This document shows positions 23,437-32,275 of a stretch of 50,735 nt of DNA, in pieces. The stretch is from Oscillospiraceae bacterium. GTDB taxonomy: Bacteria; Bacillota; Clostridia; Oscillospirales; QAMX01. The notes below the pieces were generated by a model, which worked only from the letters and a program-made list of their open reading frames with translations, did no database searches and was not told the DNA's origin. Location of the stretch: NCBI GenBank assembly GCA_015067675.1, contig SVMB01000017.1:1-50735 (forward strand), in the 5' to 3' direction. The position numbers and the translations under genes were made by a program. Position 1 is the first letter of the stretch. Each line of letters opens with the position of its first letter.

Positions 23437-23904
23437 TCAGTCCTGCTTATCCTCGGTTTCCTTGAAGGTCTCGACGATATAGCCCAGATCCTTGCGGGTA
23501 TCATAATATACGCAGTCGGTGTGGCCGATGGTGGCGCTGGCAAGGATCTCGATGCCGCGCTCCTCCATGAGCTTGAAGAAGGAATCGTTCTGGCGGATCG
23601 CCACGTGATGAAATCCCTCACCGTGCTCCTCAAGGAAGCGGTAATAGTCGGAATTGGGCGTCAGGGGCTGAATCAGCTCCACGTTCATGTTTCCCACCTG
23701 CGTCATGGCGAGGATCACCTGATAGTCCTCATCCTCCGGCAGGGGCTTGCCGCCGACCGTGATGTTCCGCGCCGACTCACGGTTTAAATGCATGATCTCC
23801 CATCCGTCGATGCCGTAAATGCTTCTGTAGCGCTCCATGGCCGCCTCGATGTCCCGTACGACCACCGCTACCTGTGCAATGTCACGAAATGCTGCGTTTT
23901 CCAT
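23437..23904 (-). CDS. VOC/glyoxalase superfamily protein (methylmalonyl-CoA-epimerase-like)
   Basis: The 155-residue protein has two betaalphabeta modules of the vicinal-oxygen-chelate fold: QVAVVVRDIEAAMERY (about 11-26) and HHVAIRQNDSFFKLMEERG, with VELIQPL and GYIVETFKE supplying the metal Glu positions. The wording resembles methylmalonyl-CoA epimerases and aromatic-ring-related VOC proteins. It starts 13 bases after the MATE gene stop, so they are probably co-transcribed. Substrate is unknown. Confidence 0.8.
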   Translation of the reverse strand: MENAAFRDIAQVAVVVRDIEAAMERYRSIYGIDGWEIMHLNRESARNITVGGKPLPEDEDYQVILAMTQVGNMNVELIQPLTPNSDYYRFLEEHGEGFHHVAIRQNDSFFKLMEERGIEILASATIGHTDCVYYDTRKDLGYIVETFKETEDKQD

Positions 23905-23917
23905 ACAAAAATCCTCC

Positions 23918-25297
23918 CTATTCCTGTTCCTGCTGCTTTAAAACCGTATCCTGAACCCGTCGGCGCAGGAAGAATCCGCCGGAGATGGCAAGACGCACCA
24001 GCTGGTCGACGGAAATGGCAAACCAGACGATGAAAATGCTGCCTTTGAACACAAACGCCGTCAGCGCAATGATCGGAACACGCACCAGCCAGATGCCAAG
24101 CGCGGTACTGATCATGGGGATCTTCTTATGATTGGCAGCGCGGAGCACGCCGTTGATCGCAGGAGACACCGCCAGCGCCGGCTGACCGATGGCCATCATG
24201 GAAACATACCCTGCTCCGATGGCGATGAGCTCTGCCTTATCGGTAAGCATGGTCATGAAGAACGTACTGCCAAAGGCCAGCATCGGCGTCGTGATGAGTG
24301 CCACCACCACAGCCATGAGAAGAATCTGCCGGATATAATCCCGGTACAGCCGGTCATTATGCCGCGCAATGGCAAAGGAGCACAGGGTCATGGCAGCCAC
24401 GGAGAAGCCGTAGGTCGGTGCCTGCAGCAGGGTTTCTGCCTGCATACCCAGCAGATAGGCAGCATAGGTATCGCTGCCGTAGGAGAGGATTGCACGGCTG
24501 ACCACGATGGTGGAAAACTGCCAGAAGAGCGTCTCGCCTGCCACGGGCAGACCGCCGCCGAACACTTCCTTTGCAACCGCCGGATCCAGCCGCAGATGCT
24601 GTACGTGCTCCCGTACCTCGCGGAATACGCCTTTTCGGCGGTAGATCAGCCAGACGCCCAGGCCCGCCGCCAGAGCCTTGGAAAAGATGAGTGCCGCGGC
24701 ACTGCCCATGAGACCAAAGCCTGCAAAGGGGCCGATACCAAACACCAACACCAAGCAGCCCACCACGTTCACGGCGTTCATCGCAATGGCGATGAACATC
24801 GGGGTTTTCGTGTCGCCGGAGCCGTTGAAAATTGCGGTATTCACCGACATGATTGCGGTAAAGGGAGATGACAGTACAAGCACCTTCAGATAGGGGATCG
24901 CGCGGGTGAGCACCTCTCCCTCGTCCGTCATCAGTTCCAGCAAGAAGCGCGGGCAGCAGCATACCACCGCCACGAACACAATTGCCAGCGGGATACAGAT
25001 CAGATAGGCCTGTGCGGCGATCTCCTTGCACTTTTTAAGCTTTCCGGCACCATATGCATGGGCAAAGATCAACATTGCACCGGTGCCGAGACCTCGAAAC
25101 AGCGCCCAGTCGAACTGAACGATACGTTCGCTGACACCTTTTGCGGAGATATCATAGGCCATCAGGCGTCCGATGATGGCAGTTGTGAGCAGGGTAATGC
25201 CGATTTCCAGGAAGTTCTGCAGAACGGAGGGTATAATCAGCTTATAGATGTCCCGTCTGATCTGCCGCTTTCCGGTGCGGGATGGTGTATTGGTCAT
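23918..25297 (-). CDS. MATE family efflux transporter
   Basis: The 459-residue membrane protein has about twelve helices arranged as two MATE repeats. The N-terminal LIIPSVLQNFLEIGITLLTTAIIGRL and repeat-two PTYGFSVAAMTLCSFAIAR segments are typical. It would export a small organic cation or product by Na+ or H+ antiport. I chose the ATG at 25297 (MTNTPSRTG) behind a weak GGCGAGG; an upstream in-frame ATG has no ribosome binding site. A stem-loop (25331-25365) separates it from the peptide transporter operon. Confidence 0.88.
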   Translation of the reverse strand: MTNTPSRTGKRQIRRDIYKLIIPSVLQNFLEIGITLLTTAIIGRLMAYDISAKGVSERIVQFDWALFRGLGTGAMLIFAHAYGAGKLKKCKEIAAQAYLICIPLAIVFVAVVCCCPRFLLELMTDEGEVLTRAIPYLKVLVLSSPFTAIMSVNTAIFNGSGDTKTPMFIAIAMNAVNVVGCLVLVFGIGPFAGFGLMGSAAALIFSKALAAGLGVWLIYRRKGVFREVREHVQHLRLDPAVAKEVFGGGLPVAGETLFWQFSTIVVSRAILSYGSDTYAAYLLGMQAETLLQAPTYGFSVAAMTLCSFAIARHNDRLYRDYIRQILLMAVVVALITTPMLAFGSTFFMTMLTDKAELIAIGAGYVSMMAIGQPALAVSPAINGVLRAANHKKIPMISTALGIWLVRVPIIALTAFVFKGSIFIVWFAISVDQLVRLAISGGFFLRRRVQDTVLKQQEQE

Positions 25298-25330
25298 GCA
25301 GGCCTCGCCGCCTTTCTTGTCCATAGTTAA

Positions 25331-25365
25331 GCAAAGCCATCCGCGTGAACCGCGCATGGCTTTGC
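25331..25365 (-). other. Stem-loop between dppF-like and MATE genes
   Basis: GCAAAGCCAT (25331-25340) pairs with ATGGCTTTGC (25356-25365), with an inner CGCG/CGCG. No real T-run follows on the minus strand, so read-through into the MATE gene is possible. Confidence 0.6.
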
Positions 25366-25372
25366 AGTGTTC

Positions 25373-26341
25373 TTATTCCTGAGGAAGGGTTCCTTCGGTG
25401 CAGCGTCTGCACATGACGAAGTGACCGGGGGTCACCTCGGTGAAGGGAAGCGCCTGACCACGGCAGGCGTCGCAGGCATACTTACAGCGGCTGGCAAACC
25501 GGCATCCCGCAGGCGGCTCGATGGGAGAGGTCACCTCGCCCTTGATGATCTCGCCCATCTTATGGTCAAGATCCGGCACGGGAATCGCTGCGAGCAGCGC
25601 CTTGGTATAGGGATGGAGGGGATTTTCAAACAGTTCCCTGGCAGAGCAGAGCTCTACGCACTGTCCCAGATACATGACCGCGATGTTATCACTGATGTGG
25701 CGGACAACGGACAGATCATGGGTGATGAACATATAGGTTAGGCCCATATCCCGCTGCAGATCCATGAGAAGGTTGAGAATCTGCGCCTGAATGGAGACGT
25801 CCAGCGCCGACACCGGCTCATCGCAGACGATGAACTTGGGGTCAACCGCCAGGGCTCTTGCCATACCGATACGTTGACGGCGGCCGCCGTCGAGCTCATG
25901 GGGATAGGCATTGACCAGACGGCCCGCGAGGCCGACGGTGTTCATGAGGCTGAAAACCTTTTTATTGATCTCGGTGGGATCGGTGATGGTTTTCATGATG
26001 CGGATGGGCTCGGCGATAATTTCGCTGACGGTCATGCGGGGATTGAGGGATGCATAGGGATCCTGGAAGATCATCTGCATCTCGGCGCGCATCTTCTTGA
26101 CCTGCGCCTTATTATACTTCAGGATATCCTCGCCGTTATAGAGAATCTGACCGGAGGTGGCATCCAGCAGACGCAGCAGCACACGGCCAAGGGTGGACTT
26201 ACCGCAGCCGGACTCGCCGACGACGCCCAGGGTCTGTCCACGATTGATGGTCAGGTTGACGTCATCCACCGCATGGAGCATACCACGGGGGGTGTTGAAG
26301 TATTTCTTCAGGTTGACTGTCTGAATCAGGGGCTGGCTCAT
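25373..26341 (-). CDS. Oligopeptide/dipeptide ABC transporter ATPase (DppF-type)
   Basis: At 322 residues this is the second ATPase of a Dpp/Opp importer. Walker A is GESGCGKST, the signature region reads [15 protein letters not shown] (LDGG replaces the usual LSGG), Walker B is [12 protein letters not shown] and the switch His is in [10 protein letters not shown]. The C-terminal oligopeptide domain has the cysteine motif [14 protein letters not shown]. It overlaps the DppD-type gene by ATGA. A GGAGG lies before the ATG. Confidence 0.93.
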   Translation of the reverse strand: MSQPLIQTVNLKKYFNTPRGMLHAVDDVNLTINRGQTLGVVGESGCGKSTLGRVLLRLLDATSGQILYNGEDILKYNKAQVKKMRAEMQMIFQDPYASLNPRMTVSEIIAEPIRIMKTITDPTEINKKVFSLMNTVGLAGRLVNAYPHELDGGRRQRIGMARALAVDPKFIVCDEPVSALDVSIQAQILNLLMDLQRDMGLTYMFITHDLSVVRHISDNIAVMYLGQCVELCSARELFENPLHPYTKALLAAIPVPDLDHKMGEIIKGEVTSPIEPPAGCRFASRCKYACDACRGQALPFTEVTPGHFVMCRRCTEGTLPQE

Positions 26342-27387
26342 ACTTCGGCACCTCCTTGGGTCTTATCAAACAGATGGCAGGCGATCTCATGGCTGCCTTC
26401 CTGCATGGCGCAGGGCGGCGTGGTCTTACAGATCTCCATGCAATGGGGACAACGGGGGGAGAATTTACAGCCCTGAGGGAGATTGGTGGGATCGGGAAGC
26501 ATTCCTTCGATGGGGCTGAGACGGTCGGTCATCTCGTTGAGCTTCGGAATGGAGCCAAAGAGGCCGGTGGTATAGGGATGATGCTTATCGCTGCGGAAGA
26601 TATCCTCCACACTGCCCTGCTCGACGATCTCGCCGGCGTACATGATCGCGACCTTATCACAGGTCTGGGCAACAACACCCAGGTCATGGGTGATGAGCAG
26701 CATCGAGGTGTTGAGCTTATCCTTTAGATCACGGATCATATGCAGCACCTGCGCCTGAATGGTCACATCCAGCGCAGTGGTGGGCTCATCGGCGATGAGC
26801 AGCTCAGGCTCGCAGGCCAGCGCCATGGCGATGACCACACGCTGCTTCATGCCGCCGGAGAACTGATGGGGATATTCGTTTCCGCGTTCGGCAGGAATGC
26901 CGACCATCTCCAACAGCTCGTCCACACGGGCCTTCATTTCGGCCTTATGGGCGTTTCTGGCCAGCTTATGGGCCTTTTTCTCGGCACGGGAAGCCTTTTT
27001 GTCCAGTTCTGCGTGCTTACTGTGCAGTTCGAGCACTTCCATGATCTGATCGCCCACCGTCACCACGGGATTGAGGCTGGTCATGGGATCCTGATAGATC
27101 ATGGCGATCTTTTCGCCGCGGATTTTGCGCATATCATGCTCCGGAAGCGCGAGAATATCGGTATCACCGACGGTAATGGAGCCGCCGACGATGTGACCGA
27201 CTCTGGGGGGCAGCAGGCGCATGATAGCAAGCGCAGTTGTAGTCTTACCGGCGCCGGTTTCACCCACGAGACCCAGCGTTTCGCCCTTTTTCATGGACAG
27301 GGTAATGCCGTTGACCGCCTGGACGACTTCGCCTTCGGTTCTGTACTCAATTACGAGATCTTCGATGGAAAGGAACTTATCACTCAT
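26338..27387 (-). CDS. Oligopeptide/dipeptide ABC transporter ATPase (DppD-type)
   Basis: The 349-residue ATPase has Walker A GETGAGKTT, signature FSGGMKQRVVIAMAL, Walker B LLIADEPTTALD and LLITHDLGVV. The C-terminal cysteine motif reads CKFSPRCPHCMEIC. Between the Q-loop and signature lies an unusually long Lys/Arg/Ala-rich helix (HAELDKKASRAEKKAHKLAR and on, about 125-155) that is longer than in most OppD proteins. It pairs with the DppF-type subunit to drive uptake. AGGAGGATG precedes the ATG. Confidence 0.93.
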   Translation of the reverse strand: MSDKFLSIEDLVIEYRTEGEVVQAVNGITLSMKKGETLGLVGETGAGKTTTALAIMRLLPPRVGHIVGGSITVGDTDILALPEHDMRKIRGEKIAMIYQDPMTSLNPVVTVGDQIMEVLELHSKHAELDKKASRAEKKAHKLARNAHKAEMKARVDELLEMVGIPAERGNEYPHQFSGGMKQRVVIAMALACEPELLIADEPTTALDVTIQAQVLHMIRDLKDKLNTSMLLITHDLGVVAQTCDKVAIMYAGEIVEQGSVEDIFRSDKHHPYTTGLFGSIPKLNEMTDRLSPIEGMLPDPTNLPQGCKFSPRCPHCMEICKTTPPCAMQEGSHEIACHLFDKTQGGAEV

Positions 27388-27402
27388 ATCGGCATCCTCC
27401 TG

Positions 27403-28326
27403 TTAGTCCTTCAGTCGGGGATCCAGCGCATCCCGCAGACCGTCGCCCAGCAGGTTGAATGCAAGGGACGTGATGACAATGGCAAGGCCGGGGAAAATAA
27501 CCAGATGGGGAGAATAACGCATGAACTCACGGCTCTCGGAGAGCATGCCGCCCCATTCTGGTGTGGGAGGCACAACGCCCAGGCCGATGAAGCTCAGGCT
27601 CGCAACCGCCTTGATGATGCTGGCGACATTCATGGTCACCTCGACGATGATGGGACCGGCAGCATTGGGCAGGATGTACTTGGCGATGATACGGGGCGTG
27701 CTCAAGCCCGCAGCGCGGGCAGCTTCCACGTATTCGTTACCGGCAACCGTCATGACGGAGGCGCGCACGATACGGGTAAAGGACGGGATATAGGAGATCG
27801 TCAGGGCAATCACCAGGTTACCCAGGCTCTGACCGAGAGCTGCAACCAGCGCAAGCGCCATCAGAACGCCGGGGATGCACATGATGCAGTCCAGCACACG
27901 CATGACGATGCTGTCCAGCTTACCGCCGAAGTAGCCGCAGAGAGAGCCCAGAATCAGGCCGCAGAGCGCTGAAAGGAAAGTACAGGCAAGACCCAGACCA
28001 AGAGAGATACGGGCACCGTGGACAACACGGGCGAAGAGATCGCGTCCCTGACCATCGGTACCGAACCAGTGCTCGGCGGATGGACCCTGACGCATGTTCA
28101 TAATGTTCTGTTCCAGCGCCAGCGTTTCATAATCACAGATGACGTCGGCAAAAATGGCAACCAGCGCCAGCAGCACGATGAAGAACAGACCGAGCATGGC
28201 AAGCTTGCTCTTCTTCAGACGATGCCAGACTTCTGCTGCCTGACTGACCTTTTTATAATCCTTGAGCAGCTGCTCATCATACTCAGAGAGATCCTGTGCG
28301 GTGGTTTTGACTTCATTCTTCTGCAT
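27403..28326 (-). CDS. Oligopeptide/dipeptide ABC transporter permease (DppC-type)
   Basis: The 307-residue integral membrane subunit has an N-terminal cytoplasmic tail (about 1-40), then six helices. The DppC motif HWFGTDGQGRDLFARVVHGAR leads to the docking motif EAARAAGLSTPRIIAKYILPNA. It overlaps the DppB-type stop codon by one base. Its ATPase genes follow 15 bases downstream. Substrate (peptide, or another small molecule such as nickel or sugar acid) is not shown by the permease. Confidence 0.93.
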   Translation of the reverse strand: MQKNEVKTTAQDLSEYDEQLLKDYKKVSQAAEVWHRLKKSKLAMLGLFFIVLLALVAIFADVICDYETLALEQNIMNMRQGPSAEHWFGTDGQGRDLFARVVHGARISLGLGLACTFLSALCGLILGSLCGYFGGKLDSIVMRVLDCIMCIPGVLMALALVAALGQSLGNLVIALTISYIPSFTRIVRASVMTVAGNEYVEAARAAGLSTPRIIAKYILPNAAGPIIVEVTMNVASIIKAVASLSFIGLGVVPPTPEWGGMLSESREFMRYSPHLVIFPGLAIVITSLAFNLLGDGLRDALDPRLKD

Positions 28327-29267
28327 CAGTGCTTCCCTCCCTGCGTATAACGCGCCTTGACGCGCGGATCAATAAAGGCATAGAGCAGATCCACCACCAG
28401 CATGATCACGCAGAAAAGCGCCGCCAGGAAGATGGTGACCGCCATCGTCTGCGGAATATCCTTGGTGGTGATCGCGGTGATGACCAGAGAACCCAGACCT
28501 GCCATACCGAATACCTGCTCGATAACGATGGTGCCGCCCAGCATCGAGCCAAAGGACATACCAAGAGACGTGATGACCGGGAGCATGGCATTCTTGATCG
28601 CATGGCCCCAGATCACACGGGACTCGCTGGCGCCCTTACCGCGGGCAGTGCGTACATAGTCCTGACGGATGGCCTCGAGCATGGTGCTGCGGGTCATACG
28701 CAGGGTGGAGGCGGCGTAGACCACCGCCTGGGTCATGACAGGCATGATATAGTTTTTGTAGGAATCAATACCGCTGGGGGGCAGCCAGTTCAGATGCAGC
28801 GAGAACAGCAGCATCATCAGCAGAGCCAGCCAGAAGGAGGGCGCCGCTGCCAGAAGAAGAGCTGTAAAGGTACTGATCATATCGAGCTTGGAATACTGAC
28901 GAACCGCCGCCAGAACACCCAGCGGAATACCGATGAGAATCGTCAGGATCATCGTACCCACCGCCAGCTTCAGCGTAACAGGGAAACGAACCATGATCTC
29001 ATCAAATACAGGCTGGTTGGTACGGTAGGAATTACCGAAATCCAGGCGCACCAGATCCTTGAGGTAATTGAACAGCCGCACCGGGAAGGGGTCGTTATAT
29101 CCCAGAGATTCGTTGAGCGCGTCAACGGCTTCCTGCGGGGCAGACATGCCCAGCATCTGTCGTCCGGGATCGCCGGGCGTCACGTTCATGATGGTGAAAA
29201 CGATGAGAACAACACCCAGAAGGATCGGGATGATCAGCAGCAGGCGCTTGATCACATACTTATACAA
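28326..29267 (-). CDS. Oligopeptide/dipeptide ABC transporter permease (DppB-type), TTG start
   Basis: The 313-residue permease begins YKYVIKRLLLIIPILLGV, the normal DppB N-terminus. A TTG at 29267 is the start: GGAGGA lies 7 bases upstream, while a longer reading to 29381 has no ribosome binding site. About six helices and the docking motif TARGKGASESRVIWGHAIKNA are present. The C-terminus DLLYAFIDPRVKARY is typical. It is separated from the binding-protein gene by a spacer with a stem-loop. Confidence 0.92.
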   Translation of the reverse strand: MYKYVIKRLLLIIPILLGVVLIVFTIMNVTPGDPGRQMLGMSAPQEAVDALNESLGYNDPFPVRLFNYLKDLVRLDFGNSYRTNQPVFDEIMVRFPVTLKLAVGTMILTILIGIPLGVLAAVRQYSKLDMISTFTALLLAAAPSFWLALLMMLLFSLHLNWLPPSGIDSYKNYIMPVMTQAVVYAASTLRMTRSTMLEAIRQDYVRTARGKGASESRVIWGHAIKNAMLPVITSLGMSFGSMLGGTIVIEQVFGMAGLGSLVITAITTKDIPQTMAVTIFLAALFCVIMLVVDLLYAFIDPRVKARYTQGGKH

Positions 29268-29346
29268 AGCAGATTCCTCCAAAAACTGTACGTATGAGGC
29301 CAAATCAATACGATTTTGACTCAGGGGGAAAAACCAAAGAATAGGA

Positions 29347-29385
29347 CTGTGCGCTCCGCACACAAAAACTGCGCGGAGCACACAG
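29347..29385 (-). other. Intercistronic stem-loop, dppA-like to dppB-like
   Basis: CTGTGCGCTCCGC (29347-29359) pairs with GCGGAGCACACAG (29373-29385) apart from one mismatch. No T-run follows on the minus strand. It probably sets the higher level of binding protein relative to permeases. Confidence 0.7.
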
Positions 29386-29412
29386 AAAAATTATGCAGTC
29401 AGAGAACCGGAA

Positions 29413-30942
29413 TTACCAGCTCATCTCCCAGACATGATAGCTCAGGTCGGAACGGGTCACAAAGCCCTTGAGGTTTGCGTTGGCAGCGGAAACGCTGTTG
29501 ACGTAGTACAGGGGGATGATGTGAGCCTCGTCGTGGACGATATCCTGAACCTCGTGGTACATCTCGATACGCTTGGCAGAGTCGGACTCCTGACGGGCCA
29601 GAGCCATCAGCTCGTCAACGCGCTCGACGTTCATGCGGGAGAAGTTGCCCCAGCTGTCGGAGACGACCTTATCGGTCAGCTCGGAGTCGGCATCCGGGAT
29701 GTAGCCCTTGGCAACCTGAGGCAGGAAGTCGTGCTGATCGCCGGTGGCGTACTCGGCCAGAGCGGACATTTCCATGGACTTGAAGACGACCTCGATGCCG
29801 GCCTTCTTCAGCATGCCCTGCAGGGTCTCACCGATCTTCTCACGGGTACCGGCGCAGACAGCGACCTCAACGGTGATGCCGTCGGGATAACCGGCCTCAG
29901 CCAGAAGCTGCTTGGCCTTCTCGATATCCTGCTCAACGGGAGCGTATTCCTTGTAACCGAAGCAGGCGGGGGTGGTCAGGGAACCGGTCTTGGTGCCGCC
30001 GATGCCGTTGGTAACGGCCATAATCAGCTCGTCCAGATTCATGGCGTAGGCAAAAGCCTGACGGACACGGACATCCTGGAAGATTTCCTTCTTCTGGTTC
30101 ATGCAGAGGTAGTAGACATAGTCGCCCTGGATAAGGCTGACCTGGATCTTATCGTTGTTCTGGAGGTTGGGAACGTCGACCATGCTGATGTCAGCGTAGA
30201 TGTCGATGTCGCCGGTCTCAAGGGAGATGGCGCCGGTGCTGGCTTCCTTGATGAACTTCCAGGTGACCTTCTTGATGGCAGGAGCGCCGTTGCGGTAGTC
30301 TTCGTTGGCAACGATAACCACGTTCTGGCCGGACTCCCAGGACTCAAACTTGTAGGGGCCGGTACCGGCGCCCACAGGAGCCACGGGGAACTTGTCGCCG
30401 AGCTCCTCGGCAACCTTCTTGTTCATGATGTACAGGCCGCGGGCAACAGCGAGGTTGCGCAGCATGGGAGCGTTGGGAGTGGCGATCTTGAGGACGAAGG
30501 TGGTGTCGTCCTGAGCAATGGTCTCAACAAAGGCATCGGTGATCTCAACAGAGTAACCGGCCTTGGCGCACTCGTCAAAAGAGTACTTAACGTCCTCAGC
30601 GGTGAGGGTGTCACCGTTATGGAACTTAACGTCGTTGCGCAGCTTGAAAGTGTAGGTCATGCCGTCGGGGGAGATTTCCCAGCTCTCGGCGATGTTGGGC
30701 TGGATTTCGCCGTTGGCATCAACATACATCAGACCTTCGTAGATGTTATCCACGATACGGCCGTTGGACTGAGCGTCGTAAGCAGCGGTGGAGGGGATGA
30801 GTGCAGTGGGCTCGTTGACAATACCGATGACCAGGTCATCGCGGGTCGCGGTGTTATTGCCGGACTGATTGTTGCCGGCACAGCCGGTCAGCAGCATCGC
30901 GGCGGCCATGAGCAGTGCCATGAGTTTGACGAACTTCTTCAT
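29413..30942 (-). CDS. Family-5 substrate-binding lipoprotein (DppA/OppA-type)
   Basis: The 509-residue extracellular lipoprotein has a signal peptide ending LLTGC (Cys21). It then shows the SBP-5 plan: IYEGLMYVDANGEIQPNIAESWEISPDGMTYTFKLRNDVKFHNG, DVRVRQAFAYAMN and YYVNSVSAANANLKGF near the end. This family binds peptides, but also glycosides, metal chelates and other small molecules. Here the neighbouring catabolic genes make a non-peptide cargo possible. TAGGAG precedes the ATG. Confidence 0.93.
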   Translation of the reverse strand: MKKFVKLMALLMAAAMLLTGCAGNNQSGNNTATRDDLVIGIVNEPTALIPSTAAYDAQSNGRIVDNIYEGLMYVDANGEIQPNIAESWEISPDGMTYTFKLRNDVKFHNGDTLTAEDVKYSFDECAKAGYSVEITDAFVETIAQDDTTFVLKIATPNAPMLRNLAVARGLYIMNKKVAEELGDKFPVAPVGAGTGPYKFESWESGQNVVIVANEDYRNGAPAIKKVTWKFIKEASTGAISLETGDIDIYADISMVDVPNLQNNDKIQVSLIQGDYVYYLCMNQKKEIFQDVRVRQAFAYAMNLDELIMAVTNGIGGTKTGSLTTPACFGYKEYAPVEQDIEKAKQLLAEAGYPDGITVEVAVCAGTREKIGETLQGMLKKAGIEVVFKSMEMSALAEYATGDQHDFLPQVAKGYIPDADSELTDKVVSDSWGNFSRMNVERVDELMALARQESDSAKRIEMYHEVQDIVHDEAHIIPLYYVNSVSAANANLKGFVTRSDLSYHVWEMSW

Positions 30943-31023
30943 GTTGGTTACTCCTACAGTTTGTTTTTATCTGGAACGCTTCCCTTCCGGGAGGCTGTCC
31001 ATTCATATTTGATTCGCGTGGGA

Positions 31024-31818
31024 TTACTTACCCTGGAACTCGGCCTGCTCGCCGCGGATGACGGCGGAAAGACCAGCCTTGGCATCCTCGGTCTTCATGA
31101 TCTTCTCGGCAACGTCCAGCTCAAAGACGCGGGCTTCTTCGATGGTGGCACCGTAGAGCGCCTTGCGCACGCATTCCTTGAAATGCTTGACGGCCAGAGG
31201 CGCGGCGGTGGACATCTTCTGGGCGTAATGCATACCAACCTCGTCCACCAGCTCGTCCGCGACGACCTTGCTGGCGATACCCAGCTCATAGGCCTGACGG
31301 CCGGTGAAGCCTTCGTTGAGGAACATGTAGTCCATGATGCGGTTGCGGCCGATCCAGATGGGCAGACGCAGACTGCTCATGCCCCAGGAACCGACGGTAC
31401 CGTAATAGATGTCGCCGTCCTTAATATAGAAGCTCTCGCCGACGATGCGGATATCGAAGGCGTTGAACACGGCGGTGGAACCGCCGATGCAGCGGCCGCG
31501 GGCAGCCACGATGGTGCTCTTGGGATAGTTGTCGATCTTCTCAACCAGTGCTCCGCCAAGCTCGGCAAAGGATTCCTTAATATCCTCAACCTGACCGGCC
31601 AGCGCCTTCTTGATGTCGTCGGCATCGGCGCCGCGTGAGAAATGCTCGCCGGTGCTCTTGAGGAAAACCGTGCGTACATCGTCGTCCTTTTCAAACTCTT
31701 CCAGAACCGTCAGCATTTCTTTGAGCAGCTTCTTACTGAAGGAATTCTTGGGCGGACGATTGAGGGTCAGCACGCCTACGCGTCCGACTTTTTCAACAAG
31801 CAGCTCAGAATACTCCAT
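31024..31818 (-). CDS. Crotonase (enoyl-CoA hydratase/isomerase) family protein
   Basis: The 264-residue crotonase-fold protein has oxyanion-hole segments FSRGADADDIKKA and RCIGGSTAVFNAFDIRI. The usual hydratase Glu residues are not obvious: GGST replaces GGGxE, and the next motif reads YYGTVGSWGMSSLRLP instead of PExxLG. So it may catalyse another crotonase reaction on an acyl-CoA. AGGGAGG sits before the ATG at 31818. A TTGACA/TAATAT promoter is at 31917-31945. It is the first gene ahead of the Dpp-type transporter on the same strand, with no terminator between, and is divergent from the amidohydrolase and flavoprotein genes. Confidence 0.82.
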   Translation of the reverse strand: MEYSELLVEKVGRVGVLTLNRPPKNSFSKKLLKEMLTVLEEFEKDDDVRTVFLKSTGEHFSRGADADDIKKALAGQVEDIKESFAELGGALVEKIDNYPKSTIVAARGRCIGGSTAVFNAFDIRIVGESFYIKDGDIYYGTVGSWGMSSLRLPIWIGRNRIMDYMFLNEGFTGRQAYELGIASKVVADELVDEVGMHYAQKMSTAAPLAVKHFKECVRKALYGATIEEARVFELDVAEKIMKTEDAKAGLSAVIRGEQAEFQGK

Positions 31819-31916
31819 TACGTATTCCTCCCTATCTGATATTTCGCAAGTCAATTGAACAGGCTCAAAATTCATCCAATTGCATTTCACGCACTGATTC
31901 TTTATAAGCCACGTAC

Positions 31917-31945
31917 ATATTACCATCTGCGAGTGCCGATGTCAA
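31917..31945 (-). promoter_or_regulatory. Promoter of the crotonase/Dpp run
   Basis: On the minus strand TTGACA (31940-31945), 17 bases, TAATAT (31917-31922). It probably drives the crotonase gene and perhaps the transporter genes after it. Confidence 0.75.
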
Positions 31946-32001
31946 GGAAAACTTTTTAGTCCTCTGCTTTTTTATCTCTTTACTCCGTTAAAGCAAGGTA
32001 C

Positions 32002-32056
32002 AAATCGGCCTGACCCGCCGCAGCTATATCAAAAAATAAGCCGGGCAGGCCGATTT
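32002..32056. repeat. Inverted repeat in divergent intergenic region
   Basis: AAATCGGCC (32002-32010) and GGCCGATTT (32048-32056) pair, with a further TG/CA and CCCG/CGGG inside. The region between the crotonase gene (31818) and the amidohydrolase gene (32276) is 457 bases. Beyond this repeat, the terminator at 32059 and two promoters, I see no gene in it. Confidence 0.6.
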
Positions 32057-32058
32057 AT

Positions 32059-32099
32059 GCGTCTCCAGCGGCTTTGGGCCGGGTATCAGACGCTTTTTT
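32059..32099 (+). terminator. Orphan plus-strand terminator or attenuator
   Basis: GCGTCT (32059-32064) pairs with AGACGC (32088-32093) around an inner CGGC/GCCG helix, followed by TTTTTT. No plus-strand gene precedes it for over 8 kb. It may end an unseen small transcript, perhaps from a TTGCAT/TATAAG pair at 31880-31908. Confidence 0.6.
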
Positions 32100-32199
32100 C
32101 GGATATGACATCAACCGCTATATTATACACTATTTCCTCTATTGTTGCAATACGGTTACATCCCGTCAAAAAGCTGAATTTTCATGCAGTATTAACGTA

Positions 32200-32228
32200 T
32201 TGACAAGGCACTTTATTCATGATACCAT
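32200..32228 (+). promoter_or_regulatory. Promoter of the amidohydrolase/flavoprotein operon
   Basis: TTGACA (32200-32205), 17 bases, TACCAT (32223-32228), 47 bases upstream of the start codon. Confidence 0.6.
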
Positions 32229-32275
32229 TTGATCAAGCAAAACAGTTCATTCTAATCTCACGGAGGATTCATTTT

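Noticed and set aside
29434-31638. 734-codon plus-strand frame opposite the dppA-like and crotonase genes
   Set aside because: It spans two real genes and their spacer, has no recognisable domain and is Val/Gly/Asp-rich, which is typical of antisense shadows.
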